DNA of 24,682 bases from Chloroflexota bacterium (GTDB taxonomy: Bacteria > Chloroflexota > Limnocylindria > Limnocylindrales > CSP1-4), in assembly GCA_017882025.1 (NCBI GenBank), contig JADGQG010000004.1:1-24682 (forward strand), read 5' to 3'. Shown here piece by piece: positions 7,048 through 14,267 of this stretch. Position numbers and translations under genes: made by a program. A model generated the notes under the pieces. The model saw nothing but the letters and a program-made list of their open reading frames with translations, searched no databases and had not been told where the DNA came from. Position 1 is the stretch's first letter. Each line of letters starts with the position of its first letter.

Positions 7048-7716
7048 ATGCGCGTGCTCGTCGCCGAGGACGATCCCGGGCTCCGCGACGTGATCGTGCT
7101 GGGCCTCCTCGAGAGCGGCTACCAGGTAGATGCCGTCGACCGCGGGGACGACGCGATCGACCAGCTGACCTGGTACGACTACGACGTGGCAATCATCGAC
7201 TGGCGGATGCCCGGTGCCGAGGGGATCGACGTGGTCGCCTGGGCGCGTCGCCACGAGCGACCAACAGCGCTCCTCATGCTCACGGCCCGCGACGCCCCCG
7301 CCGACCGCATCCGCGGCCTGGACACGGGGGCAGACGACTATCTCGTCAAGCCGTTCGACTTCGGCGAGCTGCTGGCACGCGTCCGCGCGCTCCAGCGGCG
7401 TCCGCGCGGCGTCGGCGGGCCAGTGTTGGAGCAGGGACGGCTGGCCCTCGACCCGGTGACGCATCTCGTCACGGTCGCAGGGGAACCGGTGGGCCTGACC
7501 CAGACCGAATACCTGATCCTGGAGCTGCTGCTCCGCCGCGCGCCCGCCATCGTGGACCGCAAGGCGATCGCGGAGCACGCGTGGGCCGACGAGACGGATC
7601 CCCTGGGGTCGAACGCGATCGACGTCCAGATGAGCCGCCTGCGCGCGAAGCTGCCCCGCGCCGGGGTTCGAATCGTGACGGTGCGCGGGACCGGCTACCG
7701 GCTTGAACCAGCGTGA
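7048..7716 (+). CDS. OmpR/PhoB-family response regulator
   Basis: 222 residues. The receiver domain (1-115) has the acidic pocket E7-D8-D9, phosphoacceptor D51 in I-I-D-W-R-M-P-G, T79 and K101 in L-V-K-P-F. The C-terminal winged helix (about 125-220) shows the T-Q-T-E-Y-L-I-L-E-L-L-L transactivation/recognition region and ends with the usual V-R-G-T-G-Y-R-L-E-P. It is a DNA-binding partner of the histidine kinase whose GTG start overlaps its stop by four bases. ATG at 7048 lacks its own ribosome site and probably depends on the small ORF just upstream. The tryptophan after the phosphoacceptor is frequent in such regulators. Target genes are not identified; the heme membrane protein and ApbE genes downstream are likely members of the same transcript. 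Confidence 0.92.
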   Translation: MRVLVAEDDPGLRDVIVLGLLESGYQVDAVDRGDDAIDQLTWYDYDVAIIDWRMPGAEGIDVVAWARRHERPTALLMLTARDAPADRIRGLDTGADDYLVKPFDFGELLARVRALQRRPRGVGGPVLEQGRLALDPVTHLVTVAGEPVGLTQTEYLILELLLRRAPAIVDRKAIAEHAWADETDPLGSNAIDVQMSRLRAKLPRAGVRIVTVRGTGYRLEPA

Positions 7717-8969
7717 GCGCCGGCCGGCCGCAGGAGCTTCGTCGAGCTTCGATCCGCGTTGCGCTCGCCGCCACCGGGCTCGTCGCGGTCGCCTACCTCT
7801 TGGTGGCCCTCGCCGTCGTCGCGATCGTGACGCAGGATCTGACTTCTCAGATCGACCAGCGGCTGGCCGAGTCGCTCTCGCACGTGCCCGGGCAACAGTT
7901 CCCGGGTGGTGGCCAGTTCGAGCCACCGCCCGGTGGGCGGCCGTTCGGCCCCGTCCTGCTCTCCTGGACGGTGAAGGCGGACAGGACGGTGATCGCGAGC
8001 GGCACGACACCCGCGCTGCCGGCGGCCTACACCGCGGTGACCGCCCCCCAAACGGTCACGATCGACGGCACAGAGATGCGGATTGCCGGCGCGGCGGCCG
8101 GCGCCGACCACGTGGTCCTGGGCCAGACGCTCGACGCGGTCTCGCAGGCCCAGTCCACGGTCGTGCTCGCCGAGCTCGTCATCGGGCCGCTGCTGCTCCT
8201 CATCGTCTTCCTGGGAGCCGTCGCGATCGGGCGTCGGGTGGCGGCGCCGATCGAGCGGGCGCGGCAGCGGCAGCTGGCGTTCACGGCGGACGCGTCGCAC
8301 GAGTTGCGGACGCCGCTCGCCGTCATCGAGGCGCACACGAGCCTGGCCCTGGCACAGGATCGGGCCGGTCCGTGGTACCGGACCGCCTTCGAGCGGGTGG
8401 ACGGGGAATCGAAGCGGATGCGCGGGCTCCTCGACGATCTGCTCTGGCTGGCCCGCTTCGACGCGGCGCAGGCGCCGCCCAGCGTGGAGCCGGTGGACCT
8501 CGGCGTGCTCGCAGCGCAGACCGTGGACCGGTTCGCGGCCGTCGCCGAGACACGCGGCCTGCGGCTCCACGTGGCTGCCGGCGGCAACGGCCTGGTGGTC
8601 GGCGCACCGCCCGAGTGGCTCGACCACCTGTTGGGCGTGCTGCTGGACAACGCCTGCAAGTACTCGCCGGAGGGTGGAACCGTGACCGTCGGCGTTGCAG
8701 CCCTCGGCGGCCGCGTCTCACTGGTCGTGGATGATGCCGGACAGGGAATCCCGGAAGCCGAGCGCGAGCGGATCTTCGACCGCTTCCATCGCGCAACCGG
8801 CGCGCAGGGCGGCGCGGGGCTGGGCCTCGCGATCGCGGACGCGATCGTGCGGGCAACGGGTGGCCGCTGGCAGGTGGGAAGCTCGCCGGCCGGCGGTGCC
8901 CGCATGGCCGTGAGCTGGAGCCAGGCATCGGTCGCCCCGCGCCAGGCACCCACCGCCCGAGGTCGCTGA
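7713..8969 (+). CDS. Sensor histidine kinase
   Basis: 418 residues, two membrane helices (about 15-40 and 150-174) around an outer sensor region of about 110 residues that contains a Gly/Pro-rich stretch (58-80) and no cysteines. The linker after helix 2 is short, so a full HAMP domain seems missing. The dimerisation domain has the phosphorylated H196 in A-S-H-E-L-R-T-P-L; the ATPase domain has the N box with N313 (L-L-D-N-A-C-K-Y-S), G1 box D-A-G-Q-G-I-P and G2 box G-A-G-L-G-L-A-I. It starts with GTG at 7713, inside the stop of the response regulator gene (GTGA), so the pair is translationally coupled. The signal is unknown; the following genes suggest a redox or envelope cue. Confidence 0.92.
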   Translation: MSAGRPQELRRASIRVALAATGLVAVAYLLVALAVVAIVTQDLTSQIDQRLAESLSHVPGQQFPGGGQFEPPPGGRPFGPVLLSWTVKADRTVIASGTTPALPAAYTAVTAPQTVTIDGTEMRIAGAAAGADHVVLGQTLDAVSQAQSTVVLAELVIGPLLLLIVFLGAVAIGRRVAAPIERARQRQLAFTADASHELRTPLAVIEAHTSLALAQDRAGPWYRTAFERVDGESKRMRGLLDDLLWLARFDAAQAPPSVEPVDLGVLAAQTVDRFAAVAETRGLRLHVAAGGNGLVVGAPPEWLDHLLGVLLDNACKYSPEGGTVTVGVAALGGRVSLVVDDAGQGIPEAERERIFDRFHRATGAQGGAGLGLAIADAIVRATGGRWQVGSSPAGGARMAVSWSQASVAPRQAPTARGR

Positions 8970-9048
8970 AACCATCAGGGCTCGGCGTGCCTCAGACGAT
9001 GCACGGGGCCGATTCGTCGCGCCTGTTCGCACCGCCTGGGAGCACTCG

Positions 9049-9108
9049 ATGTCCGAAACCGTGGCCAAGGGTCGCGCCACCGTCGCCGGGACCAGCGCAT
9101 GCGCCTGA
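9049..9108 (+). CDS. Possible 19-residue leader peptide
   Basis: ATG at 9049 has a GGGAG six bases upstream and is followed by 19 codons (starting M-S-E-T-V-A-K-G) before TGA at 9106-9108. The stop overlaps the ATG of the ferric-reductase-like gene (9099) by ten bases, in a different frame. The larger gene has only a weak ribosome site, so coupling through this short frame is possible. It could also mark a misplaced start of the larger gene or be chance. Evidence is limited to the ribosome site and the overlap. Confidence 0.25.
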   Translation: MSETVAKGRATVAGTSACA

Positions 9109-9908
9109 GCGCGCGCACGTGGGTCGTCCTCGGCGCCCTCCTCGGGATCCTGATCGTGTTCACCACCGGCCAGGTGGTGCCCGCGACGACCGACTACCAG
9201 GCCCACATGCGAGTCTGGCTCGCCGGCCGGGCGACCGGGATCACCGCGTACGTGCTGCTGACGGTGCTTGTGAGCCTTGGCCTCATCCTCAGCCACCCGA
9301 CGAACCAGTCCACCTGGAAGCTCTCGAAGCGCCTCTTCCCGTGGCACGAGAACCTCTTCGTGTTCGTGGTCGCCTTCCTCGTCGCCCACATCGTCAGCAT
9401 CATCCTCGACCCGTACGCCGGTGTCGGGATCGCCGGATCGTTCGTGCCGGGGCTGTCCGCGTACCGAAGCGCCCCGGTCGCGCTGGGCACGCTGGGCCTC
9501 TACGCGGCCGTCGTCTCGGGCATCACGGGCCGTTGGTCCAGCCTCCTGCCCAAGGGCCTGTGGCTCAAGCTCCACCGGTTTGCGCTCGTCGCCTGGATCG
9601 TCTCCTGGCTCCACGGCCTGCTCGCGGGCACTGACAGCACCACGCTTGTCCCGCTCTATGTCGGGACGGGCGTGCTCGTCATGCTGGCGGGTGCGTATCG
9701 CTACTGGGTCTCGAAGAAGGCCCGACCAACCTTCGCCACCTCGCTGCCTGACGCGCCGCGCCAGCTCCACCCGCGCCACGGCCGGGACGGCGGCGCGAGC
9801 GCCATGACCGAGCGCCCGACCCAGATTCTCGGCCTGCCCCTGCGGGCTGTGCCCGCCGACCCCGCCAACCCGCGTGCCCGCGCACCGCTCATGGAGGACC
9901 TGCAATGA
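9099..9908 (+). CDS. Ferric-reductase-like heme-binding membrane protein
   Basis: 269 residues with about six membrane helices in residues 1-205 and a polar tail. Two pairs of histidines stand one helix turn set apart on neighbouring helices: H83 and H97 (P-W-H-E, V-A-H-I) and H159 and H172 (K-L-H-R, W-L-H-G). This is the bis-heme arrangement of the ferric reductase-like transmembrane domain (FRD/YedZ group). There is no FAD/NAD(P)H-binding reductase domain, so electrons must come from quinone or a partner, and leave to an outer acceptor. ApbE encoded three genes later suggests a flavinylated partner. The final residues carry a Pro/Arg-rich tail. Its stop overlaps the next start by four bases (ATGA). 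Family call good, direction of electron flow unknown. Confidence 0.85.
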   Translation: MRLSARTWVVLGALLGILIVFTTGQVVPATTDYQAHMRVWLAGRATGITAYVLLTVLVSLGLILSHPTNQSTWKLSKRLFPWHENLFVFVVAFLVAHIVSIILDPYAGVGIAGSFVPGLSAYRSAPVALGTLGLYAAVVSGITGRWSSLLPKGLWLKLHRFALVAWIVSWLHGLLAGTDSTTLVPLYVGTGVLVMLAGAYRYWVSKKARPTFATSLPDAPRQLHPRHGRDGGASAMTERPTQILGLPLRAVPADPANPRARAPLMEDLQ

Positions 9909-10396
9909 ACAGCACCATCAAGGTTGTCGCCCGACGCGCGGCGGTCACGGTCGGCGTGGTGGGCAGCCTTGGGCTGGGCGCCGCGACCATCGACGCCGCG
10001 GCCCAGTGGACCGCCGCGGCCGCGCCGATCCAGGCGCCCGCGGTGAGCGCCGAGAGCCTCGCCTCGCAGCTGGCCACCGAGCAGGCCCGCGGGACTGACC
10101 TGCAGTCCCGCCTCCAGGCAGCGACCACCCAGGCCACGCAGGTCCAGGCCGCCCTGGACGCGGCGAATGCCCGCATCGCCACGGACGACGGCACGGCAAA
10201 GGCGCTGCGGGCGCAGATCGTGGCGGCCGAGAAGAAGCTGGCCGCCCTCAACAAGCAGGCCGCCGCAGCGGCCGCGTCCGTGAAGACGGCCGCGTCCCGG
10301 CAGACGGTCGTGACCAGCACGGCGCGGCCGACGACGACCCACGCGACGACGGGAGCCTCCGGCGCCCCGGCCTCCAGCGGGGGCGGGGATGACTGA
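9905..10396 (+). CDS. Exported Ala-rich coiled-coil protein with TGAS tail
   Basis: 163 residues, not a family I recognise. The start has a short basic region then a hydrophobic segment (about 9-35), either a signal peptide or a membrane anchor. Residues 48-125 are a regular Ala/Gln/Leu heptad-like coiled coil, and the C-terminus is a Thr/Ala/Ser/Gly tail ending G-G-G-D-D. In the tail, T149-G-A-S152 matches the short [S/T]-G-A-[S/T] core at which ApbE attaches FMN through threonine or serine in FMN-binding domains. No FMN-binding domain is visible around it, so the match may be chance in low-complexity sequence. It overlaps the heme protein gene by ATGA and the next gene by eight bases; it is clearly part of the operon. 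Confidence 0.7.
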   Translation: MNSTIKVVARRAAVTVGVVGSLGLGAATIDAAAQWTAAAAPIQAPAVSAESLASQLATEQARGTDLQSRLQAATTQATQVQAALDAANARIATDDGTAKALRAQIVAAEKKLAALNKQAAAAAASVKTAASRQTVVTSTARPTTTHATTGASGAPASSGGGDD

Positions 10397-10976
10397 GCCC
10401 GCACGGGCGATCCCGGGCGCCCCCGCACGGACGATCCCGGGCGCCGATGCCCGAGCCCGTGCCGCGCGCACGCCTGGGGCGGCCACTCTCAGGGTCGCGC
10501 CGCCGCTTTCGGCGGCACGACCACTGGCGGCGGCACGACCGGCGGCCGCTACCCGCCGCCCGATCCACGTCGTGGTGGCGGTCGGGATGACCGCCGGGCT
10601 CTATGCCCTTTCGCTCGCCGGCGTCACCGCGCTCCAGTCCGCGACGGACGCGCAGCTGGCCGCCGACCGCGCGCCGGCCGCAGGCGCCGTGGCGCAGCTC
10701 AAGAGCACCCACGATGCCATGGAGGGCAACCTCGACATGCTCGCCGGCGCCTACGCGAAGGTCGCGAACGGGTACCAGGCGATCACCGACGGGATCGTCG
10801 GGCACGAGCAGGCGCTCGCCGCGCTGCGACAGCAGGTGGTGGCCGCTGCCGGGTCGGCGGCGGCGCTCTCGGTCCCGAGCTTCTCGCGCCTTCCGGCTGT
10901 CTCCGGCAGCGCGGTCACGGTCCGCAGCCAGCCGGTGGTCAACGCCTGCACCACGGCCTCGGGCAAGCCCTGCTGA
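10389..10976 (+). CDS. Membrane-anchored Ala-rich protein with C-terminal Cys pair
   Basis: 195 residues, unrecognised. Residues 1-58 are a Pro/Ala/Arg-rich cytoplasmic tail with tandem P-A-R-x-I-P-G-A units, then a single membrane helix (about 60-80), a helical outer region (82-155) that looks coiled-coil, and a tail ending in C187-x7-C195 at the very C-terminus. The two cysteines could form a disulfide, or bind something; they are not a c-type heme site. It starts with ATG inside the end of the previous gene (ATGACTGA) and is followed 35 bases later by apbE. With its neighbour it forms a pair of exported helical proteins that may scaffold the heme membrane protein; this is inference from position only. 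Confidence 0.65.
   Translation: MTEPARAIPGAPARTIPGADARARAARTPGAATLRVAPPLSAARPLAAARPAAATRRPIHVVVAVGMTAGLYALSLAGVTALQSATDAQLAADRAPAAGAVAQLKSTHDAMEGNLDMLAGAYAKVANGYQAITDGIVGHEQALAALRQQVVAAAGSAAALSVPSFSRLPAVSGSAVTVRSQPVVNACTTASGKPC
10398..10445 (+). repeat. Perfectly adjacent 24-bp tandem duplication, in frame
   Basis: Units 10398-10421 and 10422-10445 differ at one of 24 bases (CCCGCACGGrCGATCCCGGG core). They encode P-A-R-A-I-P-G-A and P-A-R-T-I-P-G-A in the cytoplasmic tail of the 195-residue protein. Near identity implies a recent duplication. Confidence 0.85.
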
Positions 10977-11011
10977 GCACGGGCCGGGCGACCGCGCGTG
11001 AGCATCGTCAG

Positions 11012-12025
11012 GTGACCGCCGGCCCGTTGGACGTGGCCGCACAGCCGGCGGCCCGGTTCGAGCGCCGTGCGATGGGGTCGCCGCTACGGCTCACGGTGGT
11101 CGGGGTGCCCGACGCGCGTGCGGCCGACGCGTGGGCGGCGGTCTCGGCGGCCATCGAGGCGATCGAGCAGTCCCTCTCGCGCTTCCGGGCCACGAGTGAC
11201 CTCGTGGCGCTCAACGCACGCGCGGGCGATCCCACGAGCGCGATCGTCGATCCGTGGCTCTACGCGGCCTTGGCGGCAGCGGAGCGGGCGTGGCGACGGA
11301 CAGATGGTGCGTTCGACCCGCGCGTCATCGGGGACCTCGAGCGGCTGGGTTACGCGGGCGCAGCGGTTGGGAGTGGCGCAGCGCGGCCTGAGCCGGCCCC
11401 ATCCTCCCGGCTCAGCGTCTTTCCCGACGGGCGATGGCTCCATCGCGACCCACGCCGGCGGGGCGTGGCCATCGCATCCCCGATCGACCTGGGCGGGATC
11501 GGGAAAGGGCTCGCCCTTCGCTGGGCGTTGGCGCGGCTGACCACGGCCCTCCCCGAGCTCGGCGAGCCGGCGGTCGGCGCGCTCCTCGAAGGCGGCGGGG
11601 ACCTGGTCGCCTGCGGCGCTGCGCCGCAACCTGGTCCGTGGCTGATCGGCGTCGAGGATCCGGCGGGCGGGCCGGAACCGGCCGTCGTCGCGCTCGAGGC
11701 GGGGGCTGTCTGCACGTCGTCGATCTCCGTGCATGCCTGGCTGGCGCCCGACGGCCGGCGCGTCCACCACCTCCTCGACCCGCGCACGGGGGAGCCGGGT
11801 GGCGACGGGCTGGTTGCGGTCACCGTGGCCGCACCGGACCCGGCATGGAGCGAGGTCTGGTCGAAGGCCCTGTTCCTGGAGGGCCAGCGCGGGATCGGGC
11901 CGCGAGCACGGTCCCTTGGCCTGGCCGCATGGTGGATGCGGACCGACGGCACGCTCGAGATGACGCCTGCCGCGCGCGAGCGGACGGTCTGGCTGGCGGC
12001 GGACGGCGAGGCGGCGGCTCGCTGA
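11012..12025 (+). CDS. apbE: FAD:protein FMN transferase (ApbE)
   Basis: 337 residues. Family motifs in order: S-R-F-R-A-T-S-D-L-V-A-L-N near 56-68, D159-L-G-G-I-G-K-G, L-L-E-G-G-G-D197-L and H-H-L-L-D-P-R-T-G-E-P near 252-262. ApbE moves FMN from FAD to Thr/Ser of exported proteins. Two points are odd: no signal peptide or lipobox is visible, whereas many relatives are exported, and the usual late metal-site sequence D-A-L-x-T is replaced by E-V-W-S-K (281-285), so one metal ligand changes. GTG at 11012 has a weak ribosome site; an upstream start in frame is not seen. It is the last gene of the run from the response regulator and converges on the SRPBCC gene, with 24 bases between stops. A flavin-accepting protein with a standard domain is missing from the window. 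Confidence 0.9.
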   Translation: MTAGPLDVAAQPAARFERRAMGSPLRLTVVGVPDARAADAWAAVSAAIEAIEQSLSRFRATSDLVALNARAGDPTSAIVDPWLYAALAAAERAWRRTDGAFDPRVIGDLERLGYAGAAVGSGAARPEPAPSSRLSVFPDGRWLHRDPRRRGVAIASPIDLGGIGKGLALRWALARLTTALPELGEPAVGALLEGGGDLVACGAAPQPGPWLIGVEDPAGGPEPAVVALEAGAVCTSSISVHAWLAPDGRRVHHLLDPRTGEPGGDGLVAVTVAAPDPAWSEVWSKALFLEGQRGIGPRARSLGLAAWWMRTDGTLEMTPAARERTVWLAADGEAAAR

Positions 12026-12049
12026 GACCGCCGACCGGGGGCGGGCTCG

Positions 12050-12739
12050 CTACGCGGGAAGCGGCGCCGGCAGGACAGACCGCTCGGCCCGATCCCGGAT
12101 CCCCATGAGCATCTTGCGCTCCATCGGCAGCGATGCGGCCTCGACCAGCGACCACGCGAGCCGATCGAGCCGGGTGCCGCGGGTTCGACGTCGGCCCCGG
12201 GCGAGGAGGCGCGTCGCGCCGTCGCCGTCGGGCTCCACCACGAAAGCCCAGGATTCGTCGACGGCCATCGGCACGTCGGGGTCGGCGTGGGCAGGCGCCC
12301 CGGTCGCCGGATCGCGGGCAAGGAGCACGAGCGCGTGCCCGGGTTCGATGGCCGTGACGAGGAAGGCGGGCTGGTCGCCCTTTCGGAGCGAGATGACGTC
12401 GCCGACGGCGAGCGTCTGGAGCTCCGGCACGATCGAGTCGACCGACCGGATGTCGCAGCCAACGAGGTTCTCCAGCCAGTCGTAGCTGTAGAGGCCGCCG
12501 CGGCCCTGGCCCAGCTGGAGCAGCCACGGCCAGACCGCCTCCGGCGGCGCTGCGATCGTGATGCCGCGCGTGTGCCGGATCTCCGGCTCGGGAACAAGCT
12601 CGTCGCCGGGGAGCGGCCGGTACGTGTCGTTCGGCCGGGCGCCCCACGCCCGCGTGGCGGGCGCGAACCAGCGGGCCCAGGCGAAGGGCAGCGCGACGGC
12701 GGCGCCGAGAAGCGCGACGGGAACGAAGCGGATACGCAC
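12050..12739 (-). CDS. Membrane-anchored SRPBCC-fold protein
   Basis: 229 residues. One hydrophobic segment at the N-terminus (about 6-24) is followed by a polyketide-cyclase/START-like (SRPBCC) domain: I-T-I-A-A-P-P-E-A-V-W-P-W-L-L-Q-L-G-Q-G-R-G and G-L-Y-S-Y-D-W-L-E-N-L are typical of a group common in Actinobacteria and Chloroflexota. The domain binds hydrophobic ligands; no catalytic role can be assigned. The frame stays open upstream to 12976, but GTG at 12737-12739 has GGAGG seven bases upstream on the minus strand and begins the membrane segment, so it is the start. It lies 148 bases downstream of the reductase gene on the same strand. Ligand unknown. Confidence 0.8.
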   Translation of the reverse strand: MRIRFVPVALLGAAVALPFAWARWFAPATRAWGARPNDTYRPLPGDELVPEPEIRHTRGITIAAPPEAVWPWLLQLGQGRGGLYSYDWLENLVGCDIRSVDSIVPELQTLAVGDVISLRKGDQPAFLVTAIEPGHALVLLARDPATGAPAHADPDVPMAVDESWAFVVEPDGDGATRLLARGRRRTRGTRLDRLAWSLVEAASLPMERKMLMGIRDRAERSVLPAPLPA

Positions 12740-12887
12740 GTGACTACCTCCGCCCGGCAGCATCACCCGGCGTGGGGCTGGCCGAAAGGGCTGTCCCGCC
12801 CGCTCCTCGGGGCCGGGCAGCAGGTGCGGGGCGGCTGGCGCGGGGCGGTGGGGTGGCGGACGCTTGTGTGGCTCGCTCCCGTCCCGC

Positions 12888-13706
12888 CTACCCGGTGATG
12901 AACTCGCCGCCGTCGACGTTGATGACGTTGCCGCTGATCCAGTCGGAGTCCGTGGAGGCAAGCGTGACCAGTGCATCCGCCACGTCCGCCACCGTTGTCA
13001 GCCGCGCGTGCGGGTTGCGTGCCAGGGTCTGCTCCACGACCCGCGCGGCCTCGGGCATCTTGCGGAGCGCCGGCGTATCCGTGACGCCGGCGCGGATCGC
13101 GTTGACCGCGACACCGGAGTCGAGTCGCGCGAACTCCATCGCCAGCTGGCGACAGTGAGATTCGAGTGCCGCCTTCGCCGACGAGACCGCCCCGTACGAC
13201 GGGATCATCCGCGCCGATCCCTCCGAGGTCATCGCGAAGACCTTGGACCCCGCGTCCAGGAACCCACCGCGCCAGAGGTCCTGGGCCCAGAAGACGAGCG
13301 AGTTCGCCATCACGTCCAGGGTCATCTCCAGCTGCTTCCGGCTGATCTGGCCCTTCGGGTCCTCGGCAAGGAAGGGAAGCAGCGACCCAAACGCGAGGGA
13401 GTGCATGACGACGCGCAGGTACGGCCGCCGACCCTCGGCGATCGAGCGGTCGAAACGGGCGCGCAGCTGGCCCAGCGCGTCGGCCCGCTTCTCATCGTCG
13501 GCCGCGTTCATGTTGACGAAGAGCGCCTCGGAACCGGCCGCGACGATCGCGGCCTTGACTTCCTCCACGTGCGCGAGGCCGGCCCGGAAGTCGAGGTGCA
13601 CGCCCGCGATCTGGTAGCCGGCCCTGGCGAACGCCAGCCCGGCCGCCTGGCCCATCCCGCTCGAGGCGCCGAGGATCAGTGCCCAGCGCTCACGCTCGTC
13701 CGCCAT
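12888..13706 (-). CDS. Short-chain reductase, FabL/FabI-like enoyl-ACP reductase
   Basis: 272 residues, Rossmann fold starting with L-G-A-S-S-G-M-G for NAD(P) binding. The catalytic pair is Y171-x6-K178 (S-Y-G-A-V-S-S-A-K-A-A-L-E), the spacing of enoyl-ACP reductases FabI/FabL, not the Y-x3-K of ordinary short-chain dehydrogenases. The segment T-S-E-G-S-A-R-M-I-P-S-Y aligns without gaps with the FabL/FabI region; the extra FabI tyrosine is absent, as in FabL. It ends with the usual N-V-D-G-G. A role in fatty acid synthesis is plausible but no other fab genes are here, so another enoyl or keto substrate is possible. ATG at 13706 has AGGGAGGG five bases upstream; an ATG at 13739 is less likely. 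TAGACT on the minus strand (plus 13757-13762) may be its -10 box. Confidence 0.82.
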   Translation of the reverse strand: MADERERWALILGASSGMGQAAGLAFARAGYQIAGVHLDFRAGLAHVEEVKAAIVAAGSEALFVNMNAADDEKRADALGQLRARFDRSIAEGRRPYLRVVMHSLAFGSLLPFLAEDPKGQISRKQLEMTLDVMANSLVFWAQDLWRGGFLDAGSKVFAMTSEGSARMIPSYGAVSSAKAALESHCRQLAMEFARLDSGVAVNAIRAGVTDTPALRKMPEAARVVEQTLARNPHARLTTVADVADALVTLASTDSDWISGNVINVDGGEFITG

Positions 13707-13795
13707 TGGAACCCTCCCTGCCCTCCCGTCGACCGCCACGCGGGCCCGGGCGAGCGAGTCTACCAGCCGGGCAATCGGCGACTCCGGCGCCGCGC

Positions 13796-13801
13796 CATAC
13801 T
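13796..13801 (+). promoter_or_regulatory. -10-like box of the Rrf2 gene
   Basis: CATACT lies seven bases before an in-frame GTG (13809) and 13 before the ATG (13815), the geometry of a leaderless or nearly leaderless transcript. No clear -35 box. Confidence 0.4.
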
Positions 13802-13814
13802 CGTCGTCGTGCGC

Positions 13815-14267
13815 ATGGAGCTGACGAAACGGGGCGACTACGGTGTCCGGGCGATGCTGGCGCTCTCGCGGGCGCCCGCCGGCCGGCTCCTCTCCGTTCG
13901 CCGCATCGCCGAGGAGATGGCGATTCCGGTCCGGTTCCTGCCCCAGGTGATGGGCGACCTCTCGGCCGCCGGGCTCGTCAGTGCCGAGACCGGGCGGGCC
14001 GGCGGCTACCGGCTCGCCAGGTCCGCCGACCAGATATCACTGCTCGACGTCGTGGAGGCGGTCGAGGGTGACGGCCGTCGCCGATCGTGCGTCCTCCGCG
14101 CGGGCCCATGCGGAACGGATGGCTTCTGCGACGTGCACGACGTCTTCTTCGCTGCCCAGGACGCGCTCCTGGCCACGCTGGCGGGCGCGCGCCTGACCGA
14201 GCTACCCGCGCGCCGGGGCGGCCACCTGCCGGACGCCGAGGAGCGCAGCCGCCGCGAGGGCGAGTGA
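13815..14267 (+). CDS. Rrf2-family regulator, NsrR/IscR-like with Fe-S cysteines
   Basis: 150 residues. The winged helix begins M-E-L-T-K-R-G-D-Y-G-V-R-A-M-L, the Rrf2 hallmark, with L-P-Q-V-M-G-D-L in the recognition region. Three cysteines C92, C99 and C105, followed by H108, match the iron-sulfur cluster ligands of IscR and NsrR. Genomic position beside a copper nitrite reductase favours an NsrR-like nitric oxide sensor; redox or Fe-S status sensing is the alternative. The likely target is the inverted repeat at 15572-15597. GTG at 13809 would add two residues and fits a leaderless start better; ATG is kept as the conservative choice. The last 66 bases overlap the end of the convergent membrane protein gene. 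Confidence 0.85.
   Translation: MELTKRGDYGVRAMLALSRAPAGRLLSVRRIAEEMAIPVRFLPQVMGDLSAAGLVSAETGRAGGYRLARSADQISLLDVVEAVEGDGRRRSCVLRAGPCGTDGFCDVHDVFFAAQDALLATLAGARLTELPARRGGHLPDAEERSRREGE

Noticed and set aside
12740..12976. 79-residue N-terminal extension of the SRPBCC protein
   Set aside because: Pro/Arg/Ser-rich, overlaps the reductase gene, and the internal GTG has a GGAGG and begins the membrane segment.
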